DNA of 64,000 bases from positions 124,001 to 188,000 of the forward strand of contig WNYE01000040.1 in NCBI GenBank assembly GCA_021396245.1, in the 5' to 3' direction. This DNA comes from Sporothrix humicola. Its lineage: Eukaryota > Ascomycota > Sordariomycetes > Ophiostomatales > Ophiostomataceae. Position numbers and translations under genes: made by a program. Position 1 is the stretch's first letter; each line of letters opens with the position of its first letter. Below are positions 1 to 9,648 of the stretch, one piece after another. Under the pieces are notes generated by a model that worked only from the letters and a program-made list of their open reading frames with translations, was not told where the DNA came from and ran no database searches.

Positions 1-2841
1 ATACCTCGTACGTGGGTGGTCGCGGGAGGCGAGGAGCGGTAGCTTCGATTGAGCTGCCTAAGCCAAGGGAATATAATTGTGATGTCAAAAAGTTTGACTG
101 CCGTGTCAAGTAGCACTGTCAAAAGCAAAAGCTGATGCTTTGACGGATGATGTGAGAATAATGACTGGTTGACCTTGAAAAGGGAGACGAAGTCGCAGTG
201 CGTCCAGTGCTTGTAGGGCGACGGGCTGTGGGGTTGTCGAATCCTTTGACCTCGAAAAAGCTCTGGTGAGGGGCAAAGCACGACTGCAATGGCGGAACGG
301 TTGCTTAGTATGGGAGATGCGGTTTCGCTACAGGTGCCAAGGGACGTACCTCGGGAACAGGAACAATTGAGCAATTGGGACAAAAAGATAGCGGACGATT
401 TGAAATGGTGAGAAGACGGTGTTTGTAGTGTAGGAGGAAAGAAAATGCAAATAGTAGTGGCGTGGTCGGGCGTTTTTGTTTTCTTGTCTGTTGCTTTTTC
501 TGCTGTCGCTATTTTAGGTACGAGGGTGTCAATCAAGATAAGTCAGATGGACTCGAGCGATTTCTTGTTACTTAGTTAGATACGATGATGTACTTGTATC
601 AGGACAGAAAAGAAGCCCAGTTCCAAGAGGGAAAGGTGCAGCCGGACGGAGAGATATAAGAGAAGCGGACGGCCAAGCCAAAGTGCAAAGAGCTAGGTCG
701 ATCGAAGATCGGAAGACCTCGTTCGGCCACAAGGCGTGAGCACGAAAGCAAAAAAGGCCAGGGAAAAGGAGCTGAGGAGCCATCGAGCAAGTGACGAACG
801 CAGACCGATTTCGAAACATACTTACAGGTGAGGCTAGATAGTGAGCGCGATAGCCCGCAGCTGAACAGCAGGGGAAAACGGGTCGATGGCGTATTGGCTT
901 GCTGCAAGCTGGGTGTCTGGCGTCCTTTTCCTGGCAGCAAGCAGCGGTGGCGGGGTGGAGGGGGGTGGGGGAGACAAAAAAGGAAGTGGAAATGGAGACA
1001 AACAACAAAGAGCGAGGAGGATCAAGGGACAAAAGGCCGAAGATACAAGGAAGAGGTGACGGATAGGGCAAAACAAACAGCGAACGGTCAATTGCGCTTT
1101 CTGGGTGTTGGATCACAAACTCCAGACAGACGTCTATCCATAATCGAAGCAGGACGTCTGCTTCTTGATTTGCTCGACGACAACGGCGTGGATTGTCGCC
1201 GACTAGGTGTGCTGATTTGACGACAACTAGGGGGGATGTGATGGGTGTGCATCTGCACAAGTACGGGGTGTGAAGTGTGAGAAGAAGAGAAAAGGCGAGC
1301 AGCGAGTGCAGCGACACCGAGTCCCCTCGAGTTTCCCTCTCGTTCGGGCCTATCGCCGCATCCTTGACCAGGCCGGCGTGTCTCGTTGGTCGTTCCTTCC
1401 TCCTTGGCGCCAGTTACATGCAGCTACAGTGGAACCCTTGGTACTCGAGGGAAAGAGCGAGGAGCGGAAAGAGGGAAAGCTGGCTACATACGGCTACGGA
1501 ATACGGAATATGGGCAAGGGCGATGCACAAAGCTATCTCACTTCGCCGGACAGGGCAATAGGCAGGCTGAGAACAGTTGGAGTCGGGCGAGTGCGAGCCC
1601 AGGTGCAGGGGCAGCGTTCCTTTGTTGTGAGGGGAAGTGCGAGCTGCTCAACGACGTACAAAGCACAATACAACAAGGCTCAACCAGAAAGAGCGACCAA
1701 GTGAAGCCAATTGGCTGGACAAGAGTGGGAAAGACGCAGTGTGAGATAACCAAGAAAAGAAGCTGCGAGGTGCACTTGGGAAAGATGGGGAAGCAGCAAA
1801 TTGAACCTGGTTGTAAGGCAAGTGCGACCTGGGGTTTGAAAGGGAGGGGTAGTGGGGGAAAGAGCGACCAGGTCCAGAGGTTGGTTATGATGCTCGTTTG
1901 CAATTGGATGAGCGGAGAAAGAGCAACCGAGAAAAGGAGGCTGGAGGACGGCCGATACGTTAAATCCACGTTAAACGAGCAAAATACCTTAGAAAGGACT
2001 CGTCTGATTATGTCGTACATTGCGACGTGAACAAATGCCATAAAGCGGCGCCAGTATTTAAGAGCTACGGCACAGCAGTCAGAGGAACGATCGCCGACGA
2101 GGGGCACGCTAATCACAGGGGACGGCGAGAGGGAGCTCCGAGGGCACAATTATGCCCCCTGTCAATCTTCCAGTTTGATGGTTGTCGGTGTCTATTGTGA
2201 TGAATCTTGACATGCACAACAATTGACGCTTTGACGACGCCTTGTGTGATTCCAATCATTGAGACTGAGAGCTTATATCAGAAGTGATATAAGTGAAAGT
2301 ACATATGCCGAGAGCTCGCGTCATGGAAGCTAGAGTCTAGCTTAGTCTAAACAGCTTGCTTGAAGCAGCTATTTTCATACTACTACTACTTCGAAGCATG
2401 AGATGTCACAGTACGGAGTACGGACATGGCCAATGAGAAGGCTGCACTTTTTCAGATGAAATGGACCACAGTTGGCCGCTGTAGCAGCCACGTGTGTCCT
2501 CCGAGTCTTTGGGAATCGGATGGCAAAACTGTAAATTAAAAACGACAAAGAAAATAAAACTTGCAGGTGTGTGTATATACGTCAGGTATGAACCAACAAT
2601 CTCCCGTCAATGTGCACTTAGTATGGCATGATAAAGCGTTTTGTGCCTTTCATGCACCTTCGGAAAGAGGTTGTTGTGTTTTTTGTGGTGTTTCGTGTGT
2701 GTTGGTTTGCTGTTTTTTGGGCACTGCATCCTTCAAACCCGCCTAGTCCCATAACGCATCGGTACTCAATTCTCGATTCTGGATCTTCTCTCAGCCGCAA
2801 CTTCGCATCTGACCTCCTCTTGTCTCGCGACCGAGCGTGTC
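1..2841. other. Left intergenic region, no supportable gene
   Basis: No reading frame here looks like a real protein; the longest open frames are compositionally odd and lack family motifs. The minus strand is pyrimidine-rich between about 560 and 1300, which in this window is typical of a 5' leader. Two good minus-strand splice donors are visible: GTAAGTATGT near 822 and GTACGTCC near 352. This suggests spliced leader exons of a minus-strand gene whose coding part lies beyond the left edge. Positions 2400-2841 probably hold the 3' end of the lectin gene transcript and spacer. Confidence 0.35.
2272..2293. repeat. Perfect 9-bp inverted repeat with 4-nt loop
   Basis: CTTATATCA at 2272-2280 and TGATATAAG at 2285-2293 are exact reverse complements separated by GAAG. 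The arms are AT-rich, so this could be a weak hairpin, a dyad protein-binding site, or chance. It lies in intergenic DNA with no adjacent T-run. Confidence 0.5.
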
Positions 2842-4049
2842 TTAGAATCTGTGCGACCGCTTGTTTGTCCGCCATGCGGTGTAGCCAACATAGCCGCCGC
2901 CGGCGACGAGGATGAACAGGATGATCTTGGTGAAGAACCACAGCCAGCTACCGCTCTTCTTGGCCTTGCTGGAGCCGCCCAGGCGGTGGCCCGAGCTGCC
3001 CTTGTTTCCGGCAGTCGCCTTGTCGCCGCCGGGCGCGCCGTACAGGCTGCTGACGGCAACGGAAATAATATCGTGGTTGTCGCTGAGCTCGCCGGTCTCG
3101 GCGCTGAAGCCGAGGTAGGTGGCGGGGGGGAGGGTCGGGGGCTCGCTGGTCTCGAAGCACAGGGTCCACTCGCCCTCGTTCTTGTACTGCAGCTCGAGCT
3201 TGAGGGACTTGTCCTGGAAGTAGGTGAGGCGGAACATGGTGGGGACGTTGGCGCCACGGATGCCGCGCGCGGAGCAACCCGCGAGCTCGTTGCTCTTGCC
3301 GTCGGCGTCCTTGTCGTAGGGCGTCTTGCCGTCACCGACCATGGCCATGACAAAAGGGAAAACGACACCAGGGCGGTTGTTCTTGTAGGTGTCGAAGAAG
3401 ATGCCGAGACCTTCGAAGCGGTCGACGCTGCCAAAGACAGGGCCGGGTTGTCCCCGCTCCTTGGTGAGCCACATGGCGAAGCCGTCGCCGAACAGGTTAT
3501 GCTGGCCGTGGATCTTGAACTCGACCTCGATCTGCCAGTTGGTGGCAGTCAGCGGGACGCGCGAGAAGATCCAGCCCATCTGGGACGGGCGGTCGGCCGT
3601 TAAGCGGATGTACTGGTCTGTGCGGATCAGGGTGTCGCCTCCGAAGTCGTACCACCGGCTCTGCATGTCCGAATCAAGGTAGGGCTAGATGAAGTCTGTG
3701 TTAGCCATCGTCCTGTGCCATCCGTGCTCTTTCCGAGCTTTAACTCCATCGTGAAAAGCTCCTCTAGAGCTCCTTCCTTCCCAATATTCAATGCTGGATC
3801 GTGTCGAGCTTTCGTACCTGGCTGAGCGAGTGTGTCCGGAGCTAGAGAGACAAAGAAGGCAAGTTAGCATGTGCGCGCACAAAGAAGACCAACGGAGCTT
3901 GGCAAGCTCCCCATAAACAAGCCAAGCGCCGTCCAGGGACAACAAAAGACAGGAAAACATACACCAATGCTCTTGATATCATCGTCAACGTCGTTTGCCA
4001 ACGCGCCCACGGCGGCCAGGCCCCACGACAGCAAGCTGGAGATGCGCAT
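2842..4049 (-). CDS. L-type (legume-like) lectin cargo receptor, VIP36/Emp46-47 family
   Basis: Three exons: 4049-3963, a 24-nt microexon 3841-3818, and 3684-2842, giving 317 residues. Each junction has a GT donor (GTATGT, GTACGA) and an AG acceptor, and the spliced frame restores the family's conserved lead-in to the lectin fold (THSLSQPYLDSDMQSRW). Residues 1-18 form a hydrophobic signal peptide. The lectin domain runs from about 30 to 245 and includes the loop FDTYKNNR, expected to help bind metal and mannose. One membrane helix lies at about 284-306, followed by a short basic cytosolic tail ending in RF. By family knowledge this is a type I protein cycling between ER and Golgi and carrying high-mannose glycoproteins. 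The tail lacks KKXX, so ER exit by the C-terminal aromatic residue is inferred. It shares a divergent upstream region with tim13. Confidence 0.9.
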
Positions 4050-4955
4050 CGTGCCCGCGATGCCTGTGGCTGGATTGTATGTGTAAAATTTCGGTCCGGG
4101 AATGAGAACAGTTGTCGTCGAGGAAAAGAAGAGGTCGCTCGAGGTCTGTCGCGTGTGTCGACTGGTGTTTGCAGTCCGTCAATCGAGGAGATGAACCGTT
4201 GGCGTCACAGGGAGGGAGGTCGTCGCGAGTGGCAAAAGGGCACGTTGATGGAGCAAGGGCTGCTGTAGCCGTAGTTGACTGGACACGAATAAGAGGAAGC
4301 GGAAAGGAAGGACACACGCCGGGCTCGTCTTGATGAAGAAAAAGAAAGAAACAAAAAAAAGGAGGGGAGGCTGGTGGGAGGTAAAAAAATGGCAGTGTTC
4401 AAGAAATTGGGTTTTGGCGTAGCGCACACATGTCAGGAGCAAGGAGCAGGAGCAGGAAGGAGGAGTGAGAAAGCGTGTCGTGGTGTGGCGGTGGAGATGG
4501 TAAGCTGGCCTCTTCGTTTTGGTGCCTTTTGGGACATTTTGGCGTGACCTTACCTGGAACCAGTCCGTATTCTCTATTTCTGGGCGAGGTGCTACCAATC
4601 GTAAACTCTAAAACCATGCTATTCCAGGGGTCTGTGCTTCGGGGCTGGGCTAGTCCACTTACAGGTTACAGGGCACTTTACGACACTTTACCCCGTGAAA
4701 TGGGAGGTGCGTTCGAGAGCTCTCAGCAATTGCTTGAGCCGATAAGATAAGGAAACTGGGCTGCGGCCCCATTTTTTTCAGAGGCTCTGGTTCTGCAAAT
4801 TCTCACGGCTTTCTTTGATCGCATTTTTGGAAGATTTTACGACCGACGTAATTAATACCCGAACAACCACACTCGCTTGCCGACAACATAACGTCCCGTT
4901 ACGACCAGCTCACTTCCACCTACCCATCCTCCCCAGTCACCACCACACCGCTACA
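4050..4955. promoter_or_regulatory. Divergent promoter region between the lectin gene and tim13
   Basis: The two start codons face away from each other across 906 bp. The half nearest the lectin gene is pyrimidine-rich on the minus strand, as expected for its leader. The stretch at 4640-4700 repeats ACTTTACGACACTTTAC-like words. Immediately before tim13 is a C/A-rich leader without an ATG. No classical TATA box or further gene was recognised. Confidence 0.5.
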
Positions 4956-5261
4956 ATGGATAACGAGACATTGAAAAAGTCCATCATGCAGCAGATTCTG
5001 CAGGAGGCCCAGACTGCCAATGCGCGGACACTGATGGAGGTACGTTAAGTGAGGCTGGCCGTTGAATAACGGGCGTCTGGCTAACAATCTCAGAACATGA
5101 ACCAGCACTGCTTCGACAGCTGCATCCCGAAGCCCGGCTCGTCGCTGTCGTCGGGCGAGCAAAAGTGCGTCAGCCAGTGCATGGAGAAGTACATTGCGGC
5201 ATGGAACAGCGTGCACTCGGCATACGTCCGCCGGTTACAACAGGAGATGGGCAACAACTAG
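4956..5261 (+). CDS. tim13: Mitochondrial import inner membrane translocase subunit Tim13
   Basis: Two exons, 4956-5039 and 5094-5261, separated by a 54-nt intron (GTACGT donor, CTAAC branch site, CAG acceptor). They encode 83 residues. The second exon carries the small-Tim signature, twin CX3C motifs CFDSC and CVSQC, followed by the helix MEKYIAAWNSVHSAYVRR. The pattern matches Tim13, which also has a KY..AWN..S.AY motif there, better than Tim8, Tim9 or Tim10. Tim13 pairs with Tim8 as a hexameric chaperone in the intermembrane space, shuttling hydrophobic inner-membrane precursors to TIM22. The ATG at 4956 is the first in frame; upstream in-frame codons include no ATG. The next gene is convergent. 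Confidence 0.93.
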
Positions 5262-5640
5262 GAGTTGTATGAGGAGAGACTGGAAGTCTAGAAGGACTCA
5301 GCATTGGGGCTGATGAGAAATGAACCAGGAATACGAATGGGAAACTAGGATTGGGACGCGGCCATGCATCCGGAAACCGGAGGCCGGAAGGCTTATTGTA
5401 CAAAACGTCGATACGGAAGGCATTTTCATGATGCGAGGGGGACAAGAGCATGCGACGAGAGAACCTCGCCACTTTTCATTTTCATTCTTGAGCAAACGGG
5501 TGATCCAAGAAAAGCCCCGTTTGCGAGACTGCATATATCGTACATATATCTATAAAACATGTTAAACGCTAAATTCAAACGCCGTAGAACACCGTTGTAA
5601 CTTATATCCTATCCATATGCATACTGCTCCATCCGTGGAC
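5262..5640. other. Convergent 3' region between tim13 and the NSRP1-like gene
   Basis: This 379-bp spacer should hold both 3' untranslated regions. It is AT-richer toward 5530-5610. No gene or structured element is visible. Confidence 0.5.
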
Positions 5641-7008
5641 TTATGGAGCACCGCCGGCTGCTTTGGCCTCCGCCTCGGCCCGCTTCCGCGCCAGATACCG
5701 CTCCTTGGCACTGGAGATGTCGGCCGTGGTCTTGCGCGACTTGGCTGCCTCTTGGGCGGCCTTTGTCTGCTCATCCTCTTCGTCGCGCGACCGCTTGAGG
5801 GCCTGCTCATACTGCGAGGCCAGCATGCGTGATTGGCGGTCGCGCATGGCCTGTTTGCTGCCGGCAAAGACGCCCTGTGTGCGGCCAGAGTCGCGGTCCC
5901 TGTCTCTGTCGTGGTCTCTCTCCCGGTTGCGGTCTCTTTCCTTTTGGCGCTCCATCTCAGACCTTTTGCGGGCGCTGACATTGAGGCCGCCCTGCAGAAG
6001 CTGGCGCTTGTCGACGACCTCGCCCTCGTCGTTGACGGCAACGTTGCCGCCGTGGGCATTGATCGCACGGGCGCGGGCCGTCGAAGATTCCTCATCCTTT
6101 TCTTTTGCAGTGTCCTCCACGGGCTTCTCACCCTTGGCCACGCTTTCCTCTGCCTCTTTGATAGCCGCTTGACGTTCTTCGTCGCGGTCCAGCAGCTTCT
6201 TGTAGAAGCCCGTCATGCCGCCCGTCTCGGCGGCCTTGGCCGCTTCCGCCTCTTCGCGCTTCCGCTCGGCCTCTTCTTGTCGCCGGTTCTCCTCCTGCTG
6301 CTGCTTGTACGCCTCCGTCACAAACGTCTCCTTGTCGTCAAAGGCGTCGCCCTCGGCCGCCCGCTCGCGCTGCATCTTCTTGTCCTCGGCAACGCGGCGG
6401 TCGCGCTCGCGGACCTCGGCCATTTTGCGAATGTTGGTCATGTACTGCGGCTTGCGGCGGCCCTCTTCGTCGTCTTCGTCGGCAGCAGCCTTCTTTTTCG
6501 AGGTCGCCGCCTTGAAGGCATCGTAGGTCGCGTCGTAGTCGTAGATGGTCGGGTCGAGCGCTTCGGCTGCCTCGGTGTGTTTCCGCGCCGCCAGCGCGCT
6601 CGCCAGGTCGTTGCCATATCTTGCGGAGGAGGATTTGTCGTTTTCTGTCGTGGCGTTTAATGACTTGTATTTGCTTGGTGGCGGTTGTGATGGCGGCAGG
6701 TTCCCTTTGCGGTGTGCCAGTTTCTTTTTTTCGTCGCGTCGGTCTGCTTCAGTGTCTATTGGCGCGGTGCCCGACATAAAGTCGTCGCCCAGTTCTGTGA
6801 TCGCTTCGGCTACCGGCCCGTCATTCGATGGCACCTTCTTCTTGTTCTTTTTGTCGTTTCCTGCCTTGCGCCCAAACACGTCGCCGCCGTCATCGGAATC
6901 GTCGTCATCGCCGCCGCCAAAGATGGCTGGCCGTTTTGATGTTGCGCCAGGCTTGCCTGGGCCCGACTTTTTGGACAGGCCAAGGCCCAGCTTGATGGGC
7001 TGGCTCAT
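5641..7008 (-). CDS. NSRP1-type nuclear speckle splicing regulatory protein (DUF2040)
   Basis: Single exon of 455 residues. The middle of the protein matches the N-terminal domain of NSRP1/CCDC55. It has the block LDPTIYDYDATYDAF, then KPQYMTNIRKMAEVRERD, then FDDKETFVTEAYK. The rest is a long, highly charged coiled coil rich in Glu, Arg and Lys, with an RD/RE run (RDRNRERDHDRDRDRD) resembling RS-like splicing proteins. The N-terminus has the motif LGLGLSKK and a basic patch KKNKKK suitable as a nuclear signal. NSRP1 acts in alternative splicing in mammals; the same role in a fungus is inferred. The start at 7008 is preceded by non-coding DNA and the length is normal for fungal members. Confidence 0.85.
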   Translation of the reverse strand: MSQPIKLGLGLSKKSGPGKPGATSKRPAIFGGGDDDDSDDGGDVFGRKAGNDKKNKKKVPSNDGPVAEAITELGDDFMSGTAPIDTEADRRDEKKKLAHRKGNLPPSQPPPSKYKSLNATTENDKSSSARYGNDLASALAARKHTEAAEALDPTIYDYDATYDAFKAATSKKKAAADEDDEEGRRKPQYMTNIRKMAEVRERDRRVAEDKKMQRERAAEGDAFDDKETFVTEAYKQQQEENRRQEEAERKREEAEAAKAAETGGMTGFYKKLLDRDEERQAAIKEAEESVAKGEKPVEDTAKEKDEESSTARARAINAHGGNVAVNDEGEVVDKRQLLQGGLNVSARKRSEMERQKERDRNRERDHDRDRDRDSGRTQGVFAGSKQAMRDRQSRMLASQYEQALKRSRDEEDEQTKAAQEAAKSRKTTADISSAKERYLARKRAEAEAKAAGGAP

Positions 7009-7480
7009 GGTTGCGACAGCGCGTAGATATGCGAGTTCGGAGTGAAGGGTTGTCGTTGAAATGGTTGGGCAAGGGATCGCGAGGTGTTATGCGTTATGGT
7101 CCAGGTCCAGACCCGATTGTTGACCTGACTTGCGCCAGGGGAGAATAAAAAGGTAATTTTAGCGCTGACATGCCGGTAGTTTTAGGTGACAGACTTGACA
7201 GGCAGCTTCTTATCGATAAGAGCTTTCGCAAAGGACCAACAGTTTCTTCAACCAACTCCCTCATTCAGAGAAAACGATGTGCATTGCATCTTTCTTTTAC
7301 TGGATATCTTTGTTTAATTCTCTTAATTTTATTCAATTGGACAGTTTTGCATGTCATAGTAGTAATGTGTCGCTCATATCGCAAATCTCTTGGGCTTGGT
7401 ATATTTGATGCCCCGCGCAAAACACGGCGCACCCCCCTCACTAAATACAATTATTTACAGGGTATGTCAACATTTTCCAT
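7009..7480. other. Spacer between two minus-strand genes
   Basis: 472 bp holding the promoter and leader of the NSRP1-like gene and the 3' end of the hydrolase transcript. The part at 7290-7460 is AT-rich, as for a 3' untranslated region. Nothing else was seen. Confidence 0.5.
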
Positions 7481-8450
7481 TTACAGGTGCGCGTTGTAGA
7501 AAGCGGCGGCCTGCTCGTAGCCGCGGGCGTACTCCTTGACGTTCTCGGCGTCGGCGAGGTTGGAGCGGGCGCCCATCCAGCCGTGGAACATGTTTGCGTA
7601 GGTCTCGACCTCGCCGACCTTGCCGGGCTTGGCGAGGATCTCCTTGATCTCGGCGACGACGGCGGCGTCCTCGTCCTTGGAGGCGAGGAGAATGTGGGCG
7701 GCAGTCAGGGCCTCGGCGTCCTTTGCCTCGAGGCGGCTTTGCAAGTGTTAGCACGACGAACGAGCGAAGCGAGTGAGGGGGCAGGAGACCGAGCGAAGCG
7801 AGGACAGAAAACATGCGAGCGCAGCAAGGACAAAAACAGCGAGGACAAAAAGAAAGCGAGCGAAGCGAGGACCAAACTTACCCAGGGTGGGCGGTGCCGC
7901 TGACGGTGAAGCGACGGCCGGGGCCCTCGTTGCCGGCGCCGGTGGCGAGGACGCCGATCTTGCCGCCCCAGCAGAGGCCAAAGACGCCGACGTGGTCGTC
8001 GACGGCCGGGTAGCGGGTGGCGAGCTCCTTGCGGACGTTGAGGAGGACCTGGACGTTGTTGTCAAAGTTGGCCTTTGTGGAAAAGAAATCGCCGAGGAGC
8101 TTCTGCTTCTCGGGGGTGTCGGCGGGCAGCCACTCGGGCTTGGCGCCGTCGCCCTCAAAGAAGTCGGGGAGGAGGACGAGGGCACCCGTCAGGGACGACA
8201 GGAGGTCGGCGCCCTGGACGGTCTGGGGCCAGTTGCCAAAGATGTCGTAGACGGTGATGATGGCCTTTGTTGCGTCGTCAGGGCCGACGATGTCTAGGGG
8301 GAGAGAAGGCAGATGTTAGTATGGTGGATCGAAGTTGAATTACCACAGACACGACGTACAAGTCTTCAGACCGCCGAGGGTCTCATGGCGACCCTGGGGC
8401 GTGTAGTCGACGGTGATGGGAGGGCGCTGGGCGCAAGCGTGGCTGGCCAT
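7481..8450 (-). CDS. Dienelactone hydrolase family protein
   Basis: Three exons, 8450-8360, 8293-7882 and 7736-7481, encode 252 residues; the frame closes exactly at both introns (GTACGT and GTAAGT donors). The alpha/beta-hydrolase triad is visible. The nucleophile is C138 in GLCWGGK, the acid is D189 or D191 in SKDED, and the base is H219 in FHGWMG. The spacing matches bacterial dienelactone hydrolase (C123, D171, H202). The oxyanion region is in the YDIFGNWPQ segment. No signal peptide or mitochondrial presequence is evident, so a cytosolic protein is expected. Fungal members include yeast Aim2; their substrates are mostly unknown, so hydrolysis of a lactone or ester is inferred from the family only. 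The second intron contains a minisatellite. Confidence 0.9.
7761..7869. repeat. Minisatellite inside an intron: three copies of CGAGCGAAGCGAG
   Basis: Exact 13-mers start at 7761, 7790 and 7857. Degenerate copies lie between them (GCGAGCGCAGCAAGGACA, CAGCGAGGACAAAA), giving an approximate unit GCGAGCGAAGCGAGGACAAA. The array fills most of the 145-nt second intron of the dienelactone hydrolase gene and is absent from its exons. Confidence 0.8.
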
Positions 8451-9648
8451 TGTGAAGATGTGTGGTGAAAGAGGGGGTTGTTGGTGTAAGTAGAGTTATC
8501 GGAGTGCCAAGAAAACTGTAAAAGAAGCTTTATGAAGCTGGAAAAAGGCAGGCGCAAAGTGAATGGATAGGATGTGGAATCGACAACGGGATGCGAAAGA
8601 CGGGAAACGGGAGCCTATTTATTTAGATGGGGGGTCAACTATCTACCGATTCAGGAAGTTCGAATAAATACCTTTAATTTCTACGAGCTGCCCTAAATAC
8701 TGGATACAAAACGGGGTCCCAGCGGCAAGCTTGCGACATCGACGGCGAATGCGATTGCGAGTATTACAAGGATGGGCTTTGTACTGAGTATGCGTGGAAC
8801 TGAACCAAACTACGGGAGGGGCCCGCAGAAAAGTCCGCTGCAAATGTCCGCTTGCATCCCCGCCCGCCGGGGACCGTCTTATCACGGCTGCACAAGGAGG
8901 GTGCATGAAAGGCAGGAAGATGGTTTGCCGCCCGCTATAAGCTGTCAGAGTTGGGCGTAGTTCACTCGGCCTCTGCTTGGCTTGGCCTTTCTGACTTCCT
9001 GATCCTCATCGTTCGCCGTCTTGCAGCGTTGCACTTGCAGACAATAAACGCCGGCCACGCATCGCCGAATGGAGAAAAGACGCGATTATTCGAGCCCCTC
9101 AAGAATCCCATCTCTGTCTTTTGCATCAATACGTAAATGTGGATATTCTGCACGGGGTTAGAGGCTCATGGGAACCATAAGTCCGATTTTGTTACCATTG
9201 AATACGTCAAAATTTCTGCGAATCGGCACCGATTGTGGAACCGCCACCGTTGACAAGCGTGAAAAAGGCTTTTTTTTTTCAGTACTAGAGTTCCAAGAAA
9301 CTAGGGAAGAGGGCCGGTGGCGGGCTTGTTTCTGTTTTCTGTTACTTCGTGCCTGGATGGCAGATGCAGAAACACAAAAAATGGATCTTGCAGAAAGAAA
9401 GTGGACAAGGGTGGGCTACGGAAATCGGCACTTGATGAACGTACGGTTGGGGGTTGTAAAATTGGTCTTATTTGAATTGGATATACTTTTGGTAGGAGAG
9501 TCTGATGCCAATGAAAAAGATACAAAATCAAATACATGACGCTTGTCTATGTCTATGTCCAGTATGATCCTATTGTACAGGAAATGCAGAAATGACAGGT
9601 GAAATACAAGAGATGGAGAGAGGAATAAAAGACACACGGCCCGCACGC
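8451..9648. other. Intergenic region between the hydrolase promoter and the MRH4 3' end
   Basis: About 1.2 kb. The first 200 bp should be the hydrolase leader and promoter (pyrimidine-rich on the minus strand), and the last 150 bp the MRH4 3' untranslated region. A T-run lies at 9270-9280. No open frame here has protein-like composition, and no RNA gene was recognised. Confidence 0.45.

Noticed and set aside
568..1317. 249-codon minus-strand open frame at the left edge
   Set aside because: Contains strong splice donors and CT-rich leader-like sequence; the translation is not protein-like.
2851..3603. 250-codon plus-strand frame opposite the lectin gene
   Set aside because: Antisense shadow of GC-rich coding sequence; the minus-strand frame has a clear family match.
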